Positions 43,783-55,700 of a DNA stretch of 64,000 nt are shown here, in pieces (position 1 is the first letter of the stretch; the number at the start of each line of letters is the position of its first letter). The notes beneath the pieces are model-generated. The model was not told the origin of the DNA and made no database searches. It saw nothing but the letters and a program-made list of their open reading frames with translations. This DNA comes from Verrucomicrobiota bacterium. Lineage in GTDB: Bacteria > Verrucomicrobiota > Lentisphaeria > JABSQK01 > JAJFLO01. The stretch spans positions 124,001 to 188,000 of the forward strand of contig JAJFLQ010000040.1 in the NCBI GenBank assembly GCA_021772615.1. The letters run 5' to 3'. A program made the translations under genes and the position numbers.

Positions 43783-45021
43783 TTAATATTTGTATAGGAG
43801 TCGCAGCCAGGCGACTTCTTCGTCCGTAGTCGGGTTCGATGTATTCTTGCCGTCGGTTTCATTGTAATACGCCAATCGAATCTGCCCGGTGAGATTTTCG
43901 GTGATGCCTCGTGTAATATCGAGGTCGATCTCGTCGCCATAGTTCTTGTCGAAACGCGTGCCGCCGGCACTATTCTCGGTGGTGTCAAACATGTGGTAGC
44001 GCAGCAGTACCTTTGCATCAAGAATAGACGTTCCGACTTGTACGTAGACGTCCTCAAGACCGCCCGCCAGTGTGCCCGCGTTCGTTGCGAGGAATTGGTC
44101 CGCCCACCCGTTGAATTTGTGAGCCGTGCTGTAGAGCGTGCTGAACGGCAGGTCTTTTCCGTCCTGACCCGAAATGCGGTTGTAACCAATGCCGAAGCCG
44201 ACTGCTTCAAGATTGAGTCCCACGAAGGCGTTGATCATATCGCCGTTGTGCCGCTTGCCATCCTGATAGTCACCCTGGTAGGCATAGGCAATGTCGTAGC
44301 GCACGATGTCGGCGAGTTGCCCGTTTGCGCGGACCCCGTAGGTCGCGGAATCCTGGGCCGTGGGCGTCGAAATCTCGGTGTCAAGGAGATAGGAAAACGC
44401 AGTAAGATTATTCTGATCATCGATGGCGTAGCGTGCGTTCAAGAGGATCAGGTGGTCAAGGTCGACGTGTGTGAGAAAAATGGTATTCACCTGACCGATC
44501 AGGGCGCCGTACAGCGTGAGGCCCGGAATAGACTGGTTGCTGAAGCTGACTGCATCGAACGATTGGCCGTTCTGGCGCCAGTTTACGTTGCCGATCAGGC
44601 GTGCGTCGTCGAGGACGATTTCCTGACGACCGAGGCGCAGCCGCGTGTCCGGCACTCCTGTATAATCGACATATGCCTGGTGAACGCGTTCACCGTCTGG
44701 ATCGCCGATTACATCCCGGCCTGCTTCACCGCCGCCGGGAAAGCGGAAGTCTTCCACCAGGTTGGCGAGGCCGTGAAACTGTATGAATGCGCTGGTGTCG
44801 CGGTATTCCGCGGTTCGATAGCCGAGTCTCAGGCGCAGGTTGAGCCCTCTGGCGGGCGCCAGCGCGTCGTCTGTCGATGAGTATTCGAACCCCAATCGCA
44901 ACTGTATACTCGCCTGTCCCTCGCGTATTGCTTCACCCAGTGAATCGGCGGTTTCCGCCATGCCCGAGGTCCCCACCAGGATTCCCAGAACGATTACCGC
45001 GTTACGTACGTTCTTGCTCAT
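43783..45021 (-). CDS. Alginate-export-family outer-membrane porin
   Basis: 412 residues. Signal peptide MSKNVRNAVIVLGILVGTSGMA. Strands such as GLNLRLRLGYRTAEYRDTSAF, RLRLGRQEIVLDDARLIGNVNWRQNGQSFDAV-like sequence (family core, only partly quoted here), and a terminal WLRLLYKY. The motif RLRLGRQEIVLDDAR is typical of PF13372-type proteins (alginate export / porin-like). GGGAG lies 6 bp before the ATG. It lies between cheA and cheW on the same strand, unusual for a chemotaxis operon; it could let in the ligand or polymer sensed by the neighbouring MCP. Substrate unknown. Confidence 0.85.
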   Translation of the reverse strand: MSKNVRNAVIVLGILVGTSGMAETADSLGEAIREGQASIQLRLGFEYSSTDDALAPARGLNLRLRLGYRTAEYRDTSAFIQFHGLANLVEDFRFPGGGEAGRDVIGDPDGERVHQAYVDYTGVPDTRLRLGRQEIVLDDARLIGNVNWRQNGQSFDAVSFSNQSIPGLTLYGALIGQVNTIFLTHVDLDHLILLNARYAIDDQNNLTAFSYLLDTEISTPTAQDSATYGVRANGQLADIVRYDIAYAYQGDYQDGKRHNGDMINAFVGLNLEAVGFGIGYNRISGQDGKDLPFSTLYSTAHKFNGWADQFLATNAGTLAGGLEDVYVQVGTSILDAKVLLRYHMFDTTENSAGGTRFDKNYGDEIDLDITRGITENLTGQIRLAYYNETDGKNTSNPTTDEEVAWLRLLYKY

Positions 45022-45112
45022 GTGTTGCTCCCTATGCTTTTTTGTTTTTCTACTGTGGTTACGATGTTGCGATGCCCTTTACCTGCCAGAAGGGACCGTC
45101 GCGTTTGACGGA

Positions 45113-47431
45113 TCACGTCGTTACCAGATGATTGTTTTGCAGATCGCGCGATTCATCCACCGCGGTTATGGCTGCTGCGGCGCCGTTGGAACCGAAATCG
45201 AGACCTGCCAGCGTGATGATGGTCTCGACATCCAATAGTTCGTGAACGCGTTCCCGAATGACCGCTGTACCCGTGGCGCCGTGGCGCGTCGCCTTGCCCT
45301 GGACGTCGACAACTTCTTCCACGATGTCCGTGATCTTATCCACCACAAGACCGATGCTCACGCCTTTGTTCGTGTACACCACAACCTGCATGGTTGTGGC
45401 GCCGATTTTGGCGGTGTCCGCCACAGAATCGCTGTGGCCGAAGACGTCCGACACGAAAATCAGCGGCAGGATTTGGCCGCGGTATTGAATGACATACTGG
45501 CCGCCGACCGATTCTATCCGGGTACTCTGGAATTCCTCGAGGCGCGCCACGACGTTCAGCGGGATCGCCATTCGGCTGCCATCATTGAGGTTGAATAAAA
45601 GAAGTGTCTGGGCGTTGTCTTTGGCAGCCGTAATTCTGCTGTCGTGCTCGTCGCTCAACAACCGATCTCTCGTCTCCGAAACCACGCGGGCGTATTGAGC
45701 CAGTCCCGTGACGTCGAGAATCAATGCAACCTTGCCGTCACCCAATATCGTGGCGCCTGCGAATACGGAAAGATCCTTAACCAGTTTCCCAAGCGGCTTC
45801 ACGACGATTTCCTGACTGTCGTTGATTTCATCCACGACCAGGCAGAACTTACGCTCATCTGCCTGCAGCACAACGATGTTGAGTATGGTGTCTTCTTGAC
45901 TATCGCCGCCGCCGTTGTTCGTATGCGGGGCGATCGCGAGCTGCCGGTCCAGATACACAACGGGCAGCAGCTGTCCACGCAACCGGTATAGTGGCGAGCC
46001 GTGGATGGTCTCGATGCTGCTGCGTGCCGCGTCGCCCTCGAGTCGTACCAGCTCCAGCAAATTGACCTGCGGGATGGCGAAACGCTCCCTGGCACAGGTG
46101 ACGAGCAGTGCCGGTACGATAGCGAGCGTGAGGGGTATTTTTACCTTCATCGTCGCGCCTTGTCCCGTTTCGCTCTGGATGTCGACCGTACCGCCGATTT
46201 TCTCGATGTTCGTCTTGACTACATCCATACCGACACCGCGTCCGGATACGTTCGACACCTTTGCGGCGGTAGAAAACCCGGCTGCGAATATAAGATACTG
46301 AAGCTCGCGTTCGGACATCTTCTCTGCCTGCTCGGGCGTGATGATGCCGACCTTCAATGCCTTTTCGCGAACCCGCTTGGTGTTGATGCCGCCGCCGTCG
46401 TCGGCGATCTCGATTATAACCTGGCCGCTTTCATGGCGGGCGCGCAAGGTTATCCGGCCTTCTTCCGTTTTACCCATGGCAACACGGACGTCCGGGGACT
46501 CAAGGCCGTGGTCCACCGAGTTACGGATGATGTGCGTAAGCGGGTCCTTGATGGCCTCGATAATCGTTTTGTCCAGCTCGGTGTCTTTGCCCTCCATCTC
46601 GACCCGGATATTCTTGCCGCATTGCTGGGCGAGATCGCGCACGACCCGGGGTATCTTGCCCCAGATAGTGTTGATAGGTTGCATGCGCGTTTTCATGACG
46701 CCTTCCTGCAGCTCCGACGTAATCATGTTCAGTCGTTGCGACGCCGAGCAAAGCGAAGGATCTTCACTTCCGGCGATGTGCTGAAGAATTTGATTCCGGG
46801 ACAACACCAGTTCACCGACCAGTGTCATCAGGCGGTCGAGCAGGGCGACATCTACACGAATGCTGCTGTCCGCGATGCCATGTGACCGTGACTGGGACGG
46901 CGCCGCGTCCGGGGTATCCTGCATGGATGAAATCGCCGCCGCCGCGGGCTGTGTATTCAGCAGTTCGTTGATCTCCTCACCGGCTTCGATGATGTCCGAG
47001 TTTAGTGCCGCCGCCGTCGCTTCAGGTAAACTTCCCGCCTGTTGCAACGTTGTCAGGTCTGCGATCAAGGCTTCATACGTATCAGCCGGTTCCGTGCCTG
47101 TGGCTTCGATTTCGGTGAGGTTGTTTTTTACCGCATCTACCATCTTTAACAGGCAATTGGTAATTTCCGCGGTCAATACCCTTTTGCGGTCCCGCAGCTG
47201 GCTCAGCAGATTCTCACCCACATGCGTAAGGGATTCCAGGTTGTTGAAGCCGAGAAAGCCGCAGGTTCCCTTGATGGTGTGGACACAGCGGAATATCCGC
47301 GATATCAATTCATGGTTTTCCGGATGTCGTTCGAGCTGCACAAGGTCGTGGTCGACCTGCTCAAGCCCCTCATGGCTCTCCAGGATAAATTCCTTCACGA
47401 TATCCGCCATACTGTCATTGTATTCGCTCAT
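45113..47431 (-). CDS. cheA: Chemotaxis histidine kinase CheA with two CheW-like domains
   Basis: 772 residues from the ATG at 47431 (AGG 7 bp upstream); the track start at 47509 is an unlikely extension. Hpt: RCVHTIKGTCGFLG, phospho-His51. There is no clear CheY-binding P2 domain, only a linker. Dimerisation domain near 210-275. HATPase: IRNSVDHGLE (N box), DDGGGINTKRVREKA (G1) and GRGVGMDVVK (G2). First CheW-like domain RFAIPQVNLLELVRL to about residue 610, then a second one (LLLFNLNDGSRMAIPLNVVARL to the end). Tandem CheW domains occur in CheA of some non-flagellar systems. It phosphorylates the CheY/CheB proteins. Confidence 0.96.
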   Translation of the reverse strand: MSEYNDSMADIVKEFILESHEGLEQVDHDLVQLERHPENHELISRIFRCVHTIKGTCGFLGFNNLESLTHVGENLLSQLRDRKRVLTAEITNCLLKMVDAVKNNLTEIEATGTEPADTYEALIADLTTLQQAGSLPEATAAALNSDIIEAGEEINELLNTQPAAAAISSMQDTPDAAPSQSRSHGIADSSIRVDVALLDRLMTLVGELVLSRNQILQHIAGSEDPSLCSASQRLNMITSELQEGVMKTRMQPINTIWGKIPRVVRDLAQQCGKNIRVEMEGKDTELDKTIIEAIKDPLTHIIRNSVDHGLESPDVRVAMGKTEEGRITLRARHESGQVIIEIADDGGGINTKRVREKALKVGIITPEQAEKMSERELQYLIFAAGFSTAAKVSNVSGRGVGMDVVKTNIEKIGGTVDIQSETGQGATMKVKIPLTLAIVPALLVTCARERFAIPQVNLLELVRLEGDAARSSIETIHGSPLYRLRGQLLPVVYLDRQLAIAPHTNNGGGDSQEDTILNIVVLQADERKFCLVVDEINDSQEIVVKPLGKLVKDLSVFAGATILGDGKVALILDVTGLAQYARVVSETRDRLLSDEHDSRITAAKDNAQTLLLFNLNDGSRMAIPLNVVARLEEFQSTRIESVGGQYVIQYRGQILPLIFVSDVFGHSDSVADTAKIGATTMQVVVYTNKGVSIGLVVDKITDIVEEVVDVQGKATRHGATGTAVIRERVHELLDVETIITLAGLDFGSNGAAAAITAVDESRDLQNNHLVTT

Positions 47432-47534
47432 AAGAACACCTGTTGGTGTGTTGGTTTTGCGTTGCAGGCGATGTGCCGGCGGTACCGCACAAATCCGTGT
47501 GCGGCGCACCGGCCGGCGCCATTGTAATGCCGTA

Positions 47535-49202
47535 TTAGTATTTGAATGCCGATACCAGACCTCTGAGTTGGTCGGCCATGTTCTGAAGCTCCATGGTTGC
47601 CTTCTGGGTGTTTACTATCGCTTCTTCCGTGCCGCGAGCGTTGTCCGCGACACCGTTGATGTTGCGCGCGATCTCGCTGGTGCCTCCGGCGCAGATGCCG
47701 AGGTTGCGGCCCATTTCGCTGGTGGTCGCCGTCTGCTCTTCTACTGCGCTCGCGATTGTCATAGAGATGTCATTGACTTGCTCGATAACCGAACTGATCT
47801 GGGTGATTGCCTGTATCGCCTCATTGGTATCGATCTGGATCGTCTCGATCTTGCGGCTGATATCTTCGGTTGCCGTCGAGGTTTGTTTTGCCAGCTCTTT
47901 GACCTCGTTGGCAACGACTGCGAAGCCTTTGCCTGCATCGCCGGCGCGCGCTGCCTCGATCGTTGCATTCAGGGCCAGCAGGTTGGTCTGCTCGGCAATC
48001 GAGGTGATCATATTGCTGATATGGCTGATCTCCTTGCTGCTGTCGCTGAGTTTCGTTATTGTTCGGTTGGCCTGATCGGAGGCCTCGACGGCTGACGATG
48101 CCACGCTTGCCGCGCTGTTGGCGTTGTGCGCGATCTCACGAATGCTGGCGCCCATCTCTTCGACTCCGGCCGCTGCGGACTCGACATTGTTGCTTATCTC
48201 CTGTGCCGATCCCGCGACCGTTCCTGCCTGCGACGAGGTTTCCTGTGCGTTGCGCGTCATGTTGGTACTCAGGTCGGACAGCCGTGAGGATGAATGGGTG
48301 AGGGTATCGATACTCTGGACGATCGACTTCATGAAGGTCTGGATGCGCTCCACCGTCTCGTTCAACGCGCCGGACATCTGCCCGACCTCGTCGTTGTTCT
48401 CTATGGCAACGCGCTGCGTGAGATCTCCGGAACCGACTCGATCAAGCACGCCGACCGTGCGTTTCATCCGCGACGATACAGCCTTGAGGATAAAGAAGAT
48501 TGTGACGATTATGAGCGCCACCGAACCAACAGCGATCAGGGAAACATTGCGCACGATGACTGCGTTTGCGGCCAACTGCTGATCGATCGGGGAAACCACT
48601 TCGAGCACGCCGCGAACATCGCCGAGTTTCCAGTCGTTCTTGGGCGTCTGCGGGTGGTTGTTGTGGCAGTCGACGCATGCCTGTGCCGCCATGCGATCCG
48701 CGATTGCGACTCGCACGACCGGGACGCCGTCGATGCTTTCTTCCCGTACGTACGTATCGTCCGGGCTGGTCTTGAAATGCTCGACTGCATCCGCGCCGAA
48801 CCCGTCGAGCGCGCGATTCTTGCGGTTCGGAAACGGGAATTCGCTGTACAGCTTCAATTCCTGCCCGCCGACATTTTCTTTGAGCTGCTTGCTGAGGTCA
48901 TGAATCATTGTTGCGGGCAGCGGAATCGCGTTGGGATCGTTGGCATGTTCGATAGCTATCTTCGCGCCGCCATTGGCCTTGACGACCGACACGATGTTTT
49001 TCGTGTAGTAGGACCGCAGCTCCTTGAACTGTTTGATCGTGTTGATCCCGCTTGCCTGTGATTGCGCCACTGTCGCTGTCCGCGAGGCGCGGACCATGTA
49101 GGTAACGATCATTCCTACTCCTACCAGTACGATCGCTACAATGGGTAATAGTGATTTGATAAGGATGGATTGCTTTTTGCTTAACTTTCCGATTGTGGCC
49201 AT
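47535..49202 (-). CDS. Methyl-accepting chemotaxis protein with a c-type haem sensor (DUF3365-like)
   Basis: 555 residues. First membrane helix at about 15-36, a periplasmic domain of about 170 residues of the Tll0287/DUF3365 type ([37 protein letters not shown]) with a CxxCH haem c site at Cys176-Cys179-His180, then a second helix near 218-240, HAMP, and the signalling domain with [18 protein letters not shown]. It most likely senses redox state, oxygen or nitric oxide through a covalently bound periplasmic haem. AGGAG lies 12 bp before the ATG. It is the first gene of the chemotaxis cluster, followed by cheA. Confidence 0.93.
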   Translation of the reverse strand: MATIGKLSKKQSILIKSLLPIVAIVLVGVGMIVTYMVRASRTATVAQSQASGINTIKQFKELRSYYTKNIVSVVKANGGAKIAIEHANDPNAIPLPATMIHDLSKQLKENVGGQELKLYSEFPFPNRKNRALDGFGADAVEHFKTSPDDTYVREESIDGVPVVRVAIADRMAAQACVDCHNNHPQTPKNDWKLGDVRGVLEVVSPIDQQLAANAVIVRNVSLIAVGSVALIIVTIFFILKAVSSRMKRTVGVLDRVGSGDLTQRVAIENNDEVGQMSGALNETVERIQTFMKSIVQSIDTLTHSSSRLSDLSTNMTRNAQETSSQAGTVAGSAQEISNNVESAAAGVEEMGASIREIAHNANSAASVASSAVEASDQANRTITKLSDSSKEISHISNMITSIAEQTNLLALNATIEAARAGDAGKGFAVVANEVKELAKQTSTATEDISRKIETIQIDTNEAIQAITQISSVIEQVNDISMTIASAVEEQTATTSEMGRNLGICAGGTSEIARNINGVADNARGTEEAIVNTQKATMELQNMADQLRGLVSAFKY

Positions 49203-49941
49203 AGTGTCTTGTGCTCCTTGCTATCGAGTGTTGTTTTTACTCTGTGTTCGTGGATTGCCATCGGTGGCGCAATAATCGCGAGTAGAGCCACCTATCCTGT
49301 TGATGTTCAGTGTGTTAAGCCGTAAATGCATGCGGGGTTGATTTTATTGGTTCCGTTTGCTCCTCTCGTTTGCTTACCGCATCCTGTCTGATGTTCTCTC
49401 CCACAACATGTTATCACCGCGTCGGTGCGTCCCAAAAAAATGACGCAACTGCCACGCGATTTCGGTCTTCTCACTGCTTTATCGACCGGTCTGCCGATGA
49501 GTTTAGGTTGTTTTGATGAATTTCACCAAACACCGGTGGTCACGGCAACTCTTTGATATCGGACCACTTAATCCCACCATTACTCAAGACCGGATTTTCT
49601 CTTCGCATCTTTAATGCCAGCGCCAGTCGACGGTGCCATGTCACGCATGATGCATGCCAGCAGCGACGCGGCAGCTGCTGTTGCGGCCGGTCGGTTACGT
49701 AGTGATCCTGCCATCGCGGGCATTCAGGTGCCATGGATGTCCTGGCGCACACGGCAATTTTCGGCGGCTGTGGCTGTGGCGTCGTTTCTGTCACGTCACA
49801 AAGTCCGACACATGGAGCCAGCCGTCAACGATGGCATCGAAATTGCGATCCAATAGCGCGGTCTGCCAGAGGTGTCCGGACTGGCGACACCTTAATGGCG
49901 AGATTCACGAGCTGTAATCGGACTTCCACCCGTGGTGAGGC
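49203..49941. other. 739-bp intergenic region between the haem MCP and the hybrid kinase
   Basis: The two flanking genes read away from it, so both promoters should lie here. The small track ORFs in it (80-90 codons, both strands) have no family features and low coding character. A 6-bp inverted repeat GGTGTC/GACACC with 9-bp loop at 49871-49891 lies about 50 bp before the kinase start. I find no RNA gene or mobile element. Confidence 0.6.
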
Positions 49942-52698
49942 ATGAATAAGCGGATCGTAAAGCAAACGATAAAAAGTCGCCTGATGATCATCATGATGTC
50001 GACGTGCATCCTGGCGTTGGTTATGGCAGGCAGCGTGTTCATCATTTACGAACACTATTCGGAACGTCGTGATCTCGTGAATGATGCGATGATCCATGCC
50101 GGCTTGATAGGTGATACCAGTTCGGCGACCCTGGTGTTTAACACGCCGTCGGATGCGGAGGAGCTATTGCGGGCGCTTCGGTCGGCCCCGAATGTCGACT
50201 ATGCCGTCCTGGTCCGTTCTGACGGCAGCCGGTTTGCCCAGTATCGTCGTCGCGGCGGGTCCGCTGCTGCCACCATCCCGGAGATCGCGGCAAACAGCCA
50301 CGTGTTCACCGATCGCCATCTCGTTGTTTCCCGTCCCGTAGCCGTTGACGACTATGTCATCGCCAATGTTGTGCTCGGTATCGACCTCGGTCCGATGAAG
50401 GCCAAGTTGCGGCGTGACCTCGGCATACTGGGTATTGTAATTGGTCTGTTGGCTATGTGCATTTTCCTTGTCGTATCGCGACTGCAGGGCGTGATATCCC
50501 GACCGATCCTCGAGCTGTCCCGTGCGGTTACCAGCTTCGCAGGCCGCTCCGACTTTCAGGGCATCGGCAACGTAAGCAACATTGCCGAAGTGAGTTTACT
50601 TGTGGACTCATTCAACGCGATGTTACGCCATCTCGATGAGCAGGAGGCAGTGGTCAAGGAAAGCGAAGAGAAATTTCGCGCGTTGTTTGAATCATCCGGC
50701 GAAGCCGTTCTGTTGTTCGATGAGTTGCAATTGGTAGACTGCAATCGCCGCGCTCTGGAGATGTACGGGCGCTCGGATCGTGGCGCGATCATCGGTCAAA
50801 CGATCGGCGGGTTTTTCGAAAGCTACACACCGTCATGCGCGACAGGCGGCCCTACCGCAGGCAGCATTCACGACCATGTTGAGACGGCCAGGGCCAAAAG
50901 TGTCTGCCAGTTCGACTGGACGTTTTGCAGGTACGGTGGCGGAACATTTTCATGTGAGGTAGTCCTTTCCGCAATCGCATTACGGGGACGAACCATGTTT
51001 CAGGTCGTCAGTCGGGATATCACGATCCGAAAGAATATGGAGCGGGAACTCAAGGAGCACCGCGACCGCCTCGAGGCTGACATTGCCGAGCGTACGGCCG
51101 AGTTGGTCAGGGCCCGTGATATCGCCGAGGCCGCGAATATCGCAAAGAGTGAGTTTCTTGCCAACATGAGTCACGAACTCCGGACCCCGTTGAACGGCAT
51201 CATCGGGTATACGCAGATCATGCTGGAGGGCGAATTGGTGCACGAACAACGCGACAATATTGAGACTGTGCGCAGCTGCTCGGATACGCTTCTGGGGCTG
51301 ATAAACGGTATTCTCGATCTGGCTAAGATTGAGGCCGAACAGGTAAGTCTGGAAGACATCGAATTCGACCTCGAAGATCTTGTCTACAGTTGCGGCAAAG
51401 CCGTGCGTGGCAAGGTCGGCAACAAGGATCTGGAAATACTCGTTGACATCAGGCCCCTCGGGCATCGCGTATACGGCGATCCTACCAGACTGAAGCAGGT
51501 GCTTGACAATCTCCTTGGCAACGCGATCAAGTTCACCGACTCGGGTACTGTACTGGTCGGTGTCGCCACGGTGCAGGATTCCCCGGAGCAGCTGGACATT
51601 GCTTTCCGCGTTCAGGATTCCGGAATCGGAATGACGCCGGAACAACAGGAGCTGGTTTTCGACGCGTTCCGACAGGCGGACGGCAGTACGACACGGAAAT
51701 ATGGTGGCACCGGTCTGGGACTTGCGATCAGCCGCAAACTGGTACGGCTGATGGGCGGTGAGCTGGTTGTGGAGAGCAGCGCCGGCGCCGGCGCGACATT
51801 CACGTTTCGATTGCGCTGCCGCAAGGGATCCCGTCTGGGCATGTTTCTGGCGCCGCCTTCGGTGCGGCCCGACATCCGCGGTAAGTCGTGTCTGATCATC
51901 GAAAACAACCCCGATGCAGCGCGGATTGCGACGGCGATCGTGCGCCAGATCGGGCTGCGGCCGCAGGCTGTCGTTGATGCCAACGAAGGATTCCGCGCCC
52001 TCGCAGCAGACAGGACCATCGACCTTGTTCTGGTTGACATGACACTGTCGGGCATGGACGGATTTGCGTTCTATGAGCGCGTGAAGGAAACGAATCCGGG
52101 CAAGATTCCCGTCACAATCGCCACCACGGCAGATGTGCGTCACGGTACTATTAGCCGGATCACCGCGGTTGGATTTCACGGCTATCTCACGAAACCACTC
52201 CGCGTGTCCACGATGATAGAGATGATCGACTCCCTCATCACCAACGAAGGCTCCCTCCCGGTAGCGCCGACGGTGATGACACAGAGCCTGTTGACGGATC
52301 TCACGCAGCTCGACTCGTGCGAGGCGCGCATACTCCTGGTAGAAGACAATTTGGTAAATCAGAAAATGGCGATGAAGATGCTGGAGAAAATGGGGCACAG
52401 TGTCGTTGTCGCCGAAAACGGCGCTGAAGCCGTGGAGATAGTAGGGATGCAGACCTTCGACATTATCCTGATGGACGTACAGATGCCGATAATGGACGGC
52501 CTTGAGGCAACCCGGATCCTTCGACGTTCCGGATTTACAACACCGATCGTTGCGTTAACCGCTAACGCGATGCAGGGCGACCGTGAAATATGTCTGGATG
52601 CCGGGATGGATGATTACATTACCAAGCCAATCAACCGCAAGGTCATTGAGCACAAGATTCACCAGTATTGCGATCGGACCAAGGAGGCCTGCAAATAG
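49942..52698 (+). CDS. Hybrid sensor histidine kinase (CHASE8-like, HAMP, PAS, HisKA, HATPase, two receivers)
   Basis: 918 residues. Membrane helix near 13-37, a periplasmic region 38-150 with [16 protein letters not shown], typical of CHASE8-like domains, second helix about 153-175, HAMP, PAS near 245-360 ([17 protein letters not shown]), and the phospho-accepting histidine in [15 protein letters not shown] at about 410. The ATPase has the G2-box region [16 protein letters not shown]. The first receiver ([14 protein letters not shown]) has Glu-Asn at the acidic pair but keeps the Asp in [13 protein letters not shown] and Lys in LTKP. The second ([33 protein letters not shown]) is canonical. 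No Hpt domain; no cognate output regulator adjacent. Confidence 0.93.
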   Translation: MNKRIVKQTIKSRLMIIMMSTCILALVMAGSVFIIYEHYSERRDLVNDAMIHAGLIGDTSSATLVFNTPSDAEELLRALRSAPNVDYAVLVRSDGSRFAQYRRRGGSAAATIPEIAANSHVFTDRHLVVSRPVAVDDYVIANVVLGIDLGPMKAKLRRDLGILGIVIGLLAMCIFLVVSRLQGVISRPILELSRAVTSFAGRSDFQGIGNVSNIAEVSLLVDSFNAMLRHLDEQEAVVKESEEKFRALFESSGEAVLLFDELQLVDCNRRALEMYGRSDRGAIIGQTIGGFFESYTPSCATGGPTAGSIHDHVETARAKSVCQFDWTFCRYGGGTFSCEVVLSAIALRGRTMFQVVSRDITIRKNMERELKEHRDRLEADIAERTAELVRARDIAEAANIAKSEFLANMSHELRTPLNGIIGYTQIMLEGELVHEQRDNIETVRSCSDTLLGLINGILDLAKIEAEQVSLEDIEFDLEDLVYSCGKAVRGKVGNKDLEILVDIRPLGHRVYGDPTRLKQVLDNLLGNAIKFTDSGTVLVGVATVQDSPEQLDIAFRVQDSGIGMTPEQQELVFDAFRQADGSTTRKYGGTGLGLAISRKLVRLMGGELVVESSAGAGATFTFRLRCRKGSRLGMFLAPPSVRPDIRGKSCLIIENNPDAARIATAIVRQIGLRPQAVVDANEGFRALAADRTIDLVLVDMTLSGMDGFAFYERVKETNPGKIPVTIATTADVRHGTISRITAVGFHGYLTKPLRVSTMIEMIDSLITNEGSLPVAPTVMTQSLLTDLTQLDSCEARILLVEDNLVNQKMAMKMLEKMGHSVVVAENGAEAVEIVGMQTFDIILMDVQMPIMDGLEATRILRRSGFTTPIVALTANAMQGDREICLDAGMDDYITKPINRKVIEHKIHQYCDRTKEACK

Positions 52699-52737
52699 TG
52701 AAATCGATGTGCAACGGGTGCCCCATCGACCGGCGAG

Positions 52738-55700
52738 CTACTTGGCGACGGTATTTGCCGCATCGGTAGACGCCGCCGCCGCCGCCGCGGTGATCCGAGG
52801 ATCGTTACGCAATCGTTTCAACATCGGATCTGATTGCAGGAGTTCCCAACGCTTCCAGCCTTTTTTCGACGCCTCCAGCAACTGGTCGACGGCACGTTGT
52901 CGATCCGGCGCCGCCGAATCGCCGTCGTCCCCTCCGATCGGAAGCCTGCCGGCAAAATAGCGGGCCAGGCCGGCGTGCAACGATGCATGACCATTCTCGG
53001 CAAGATAACCGGCGACGGCGCTCTCGTCGGAATCATATGCCACCGCGAACATCGCGACAGCCTGTTCGGACCCCTGTTGTTGCAGGATCCTGGCCTGATC
53101 GAGCAACTCAGTAGCCGGGAGATCTTTCCACCGTGCCCACAATTCGGGTATTTGCCTTATGATACCCATGCCGAGTTCTTTTATGAGATCGATCGATGTT
53201 ATGTCCGCGTTTTCGGTTACGCCTGCGAGTGCGTATTCCGCCACCTTCGCCATCGCGGCCGAGCGCAAGGCGATATTCTGCGCCAGGTTTGATTCCCCCG
53301 GTACGTCGAGATATGCCTGACGCGCTTTGAAAAAGTAGATCCGTGGGTCCTGCCGCGGGAAAACATCGAATGTTTCTGCTTGTCGAAGCAGCCAGTCCGC
53401 CAGTCTGGTATTTGTGTTGTCCAGGGCGGTGTCAATGCGTTTCTTCAATGCTTTGGCGATCACGGGCCGGACGCTTGCCTTTTGATCGTCGTTCAATCGT
53501 TCGTAAAAAAACAGAGCGCCGTCGGCGTTGCGATGCTCAAAGCAATGGCGCATCAGCTGCAGGTCGATTGTTGCCGCGTCTGTTGTTGTGCGCAGAATGG
53601 CCAGGTGCGAATGCGGTGAAATGTTTATGAGCGGTGTATCCGGCGCCGGCGGCTGCCAGTCGAACTCGTAGGCGCCGGTGTCGGCGATCGCGTCGTACGC
53701 GAACATGTTGCGAACTCCCAGGCTCTGAAAGCGCCAGCTATTGATGGTGTTGTCGCCACTGCCCGAAACAAGTCCATTGCCCCGACGGTCGAATGCCGCG
53801 CTGAATGCTGCTTTTTCGCCGGAGTCAAATTTCGCGATTTCTACACCGGTAGCCACATTCCATACACGGACTGTTTTGTCTCTGCTCGCAGTTGCGAGCA
53901 TTGCGGAGTCTGGCCCAAAGGCTACGCTGTATACCGTTTCGGTATGGCCGGTGAGCGACAGCTTCGGCGCATGATTCGCGGTGTCCCAGAGCTTGACCGT
54001 CTTATCCTTGCCACACGATGCGATGTAGCGGCCGTCGGGAGAGAAGGCCACATTGAACACCGCATGGGTATGATCCGTAAGCTGCCCGATCTCGTTGCCC
54101 GTTTCTACATCCCAAATCTTTATCGCGCCGGTTTGGTCGGATGACACGAGGGTGTCGCCGTCCGGGCTGAAATCGATACTTATCACCGTACCGTCATGGC
54201 CGCTCAATGTACGCTGTACAGTACCGCTACCGATGTCCCATATGGCGATTGTTGCATCTTTGCTGCCCGAGGCCATGGTCTTGCCGTTCGGTGAGGCGTC
54301 GATACAGTACACCTTGTCGTTGTGAATCTTGAGTGACTTTGTCTCGTCGAAATCGTACATTGTCCACAGCTTGATCATCGAATCCAGGCTCGCGCTCGCG
54401 AGCAGGCTGTTATGGTGATCGGTACACAGGCCGACAACCGCGCCGCTATGACCGTTGATGCTCGCCCTGTAGTCACCCGCGGGGTATCCCCAGACACGAA
54501 TCGATTTGTCCCGGCTGCCGGAAAAGAGCATGGTGTTGTCGTGGGAAATGAAAATGCTGATCACAGCGTCGGAATGACCGTTGAGCGTGTTTTTTTCGAT
54601 ATCATAGAGTTCGATTCTGGTTCTGTCACTGAACGACTGCTGCTCGTGATCGAGCGGCGTGCGCCACAACTTTATGCCGTCGCTGCCGCCGCTTACAAGG
54701 CTCATGCCGTCCATGGCGAAATCGAGACTGAATACCTGTGCTGGATGGCCTGCCAGACGCGCTGTGACTGATCCTGTTTCGACGTCCCAGAGCGTAACGC
54801 TGGTGCTGTCACCCGTTGCCAGCGTCGTGCCGTCAGGGCTGAATGTTATCGCGGACACCGCGTCCGTAAGTCCGGTGATCGAGCGGACTTCTTTGCCGGT
54901 ATCGATATTTCGGAAGCGAATAACGCCGTCGGCTCCGGCGGAGGCTGCGATCGAACCGTTCGGGTGAAAATCTACATATGTCGCGTTCTGCCCATGCCCC
55001 GGTAGCTCCAACAGCTGTTCCTGCCGGCTGACGTTCCAGAAGCGGACGTGGTTGTCCATTCCCGCAGTGGCGAGAATTTCGCCGTCCGGACTGAACGCAA
55101 CGGATGTAACAGCGCCGTCGTGTGTTCCCGAAAAAACCTCATTGTAGCTCTGGCCTTCGCGACGCCAGACGCGGAAGGAATGATCCGCGGCGCCAGTCGC
55201 GACCGCCATCGATGTCGAACTGAATGCGAGCGCCTGCACGGGGCCAGTATGCCCGGTGAGTTGTGACACTACGCGCCGGCTCCCGATGTCCCACAACGAA
55301 ACTGTGTTGTCGGCTGTCGCCGCCGCCAGTGACGTGTTGTTCGGGCTGATTGCGATTGCCGATACAACCGTACCGGCGTCGAGAATGAACTGATTGCGTT
55401 CGTGGCCGAAGCTGCGGTAGTGTATCAACTCATTCTCTGCCCAAATCAGCGCGCGTCCGTCGGGTGTGTTCAAAACAGATGTTTGCGTGCCCTCCATGAG
55501 TACATCAGATGTCTGCCAGATGAGCAAAAAATCCGGTTCGGACGTGAGGATCCGCCGTGCTTCCTCATATTCCGGCGGTGCGGTTTTGAGGAGTACAGGA
55601 AATGCCGTCGTGGTTGCGCCCGACACCATGTGTCCGGTGCGGCCGAATCCTTCGTAACCGATCGCGCGGGCAGCGGCAAGTTTCGCTTCGAAAAAATTCT

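Noticed and set aside
43993-46885. Plus-strand ORFs of about 295 codons
   Set aside because: Antisense shadows of the porin and cheA genes.
46860-48095. 411-codon ORF on the plus strand
   Set aside because: Spans cheA, the gap and the haem-MCP gene in the antisense direction, with no family features.
49540-49856. Small ORFs on both strands before the hybrid kinase
   Set aside because: No family features, no ribosome site, and mutually overlapping.
50980-52398. 472-codon ORF on the minus strand
   Set aside because: Antisense shadow of the hybrid histidine kinase, which has clear domains through this region.
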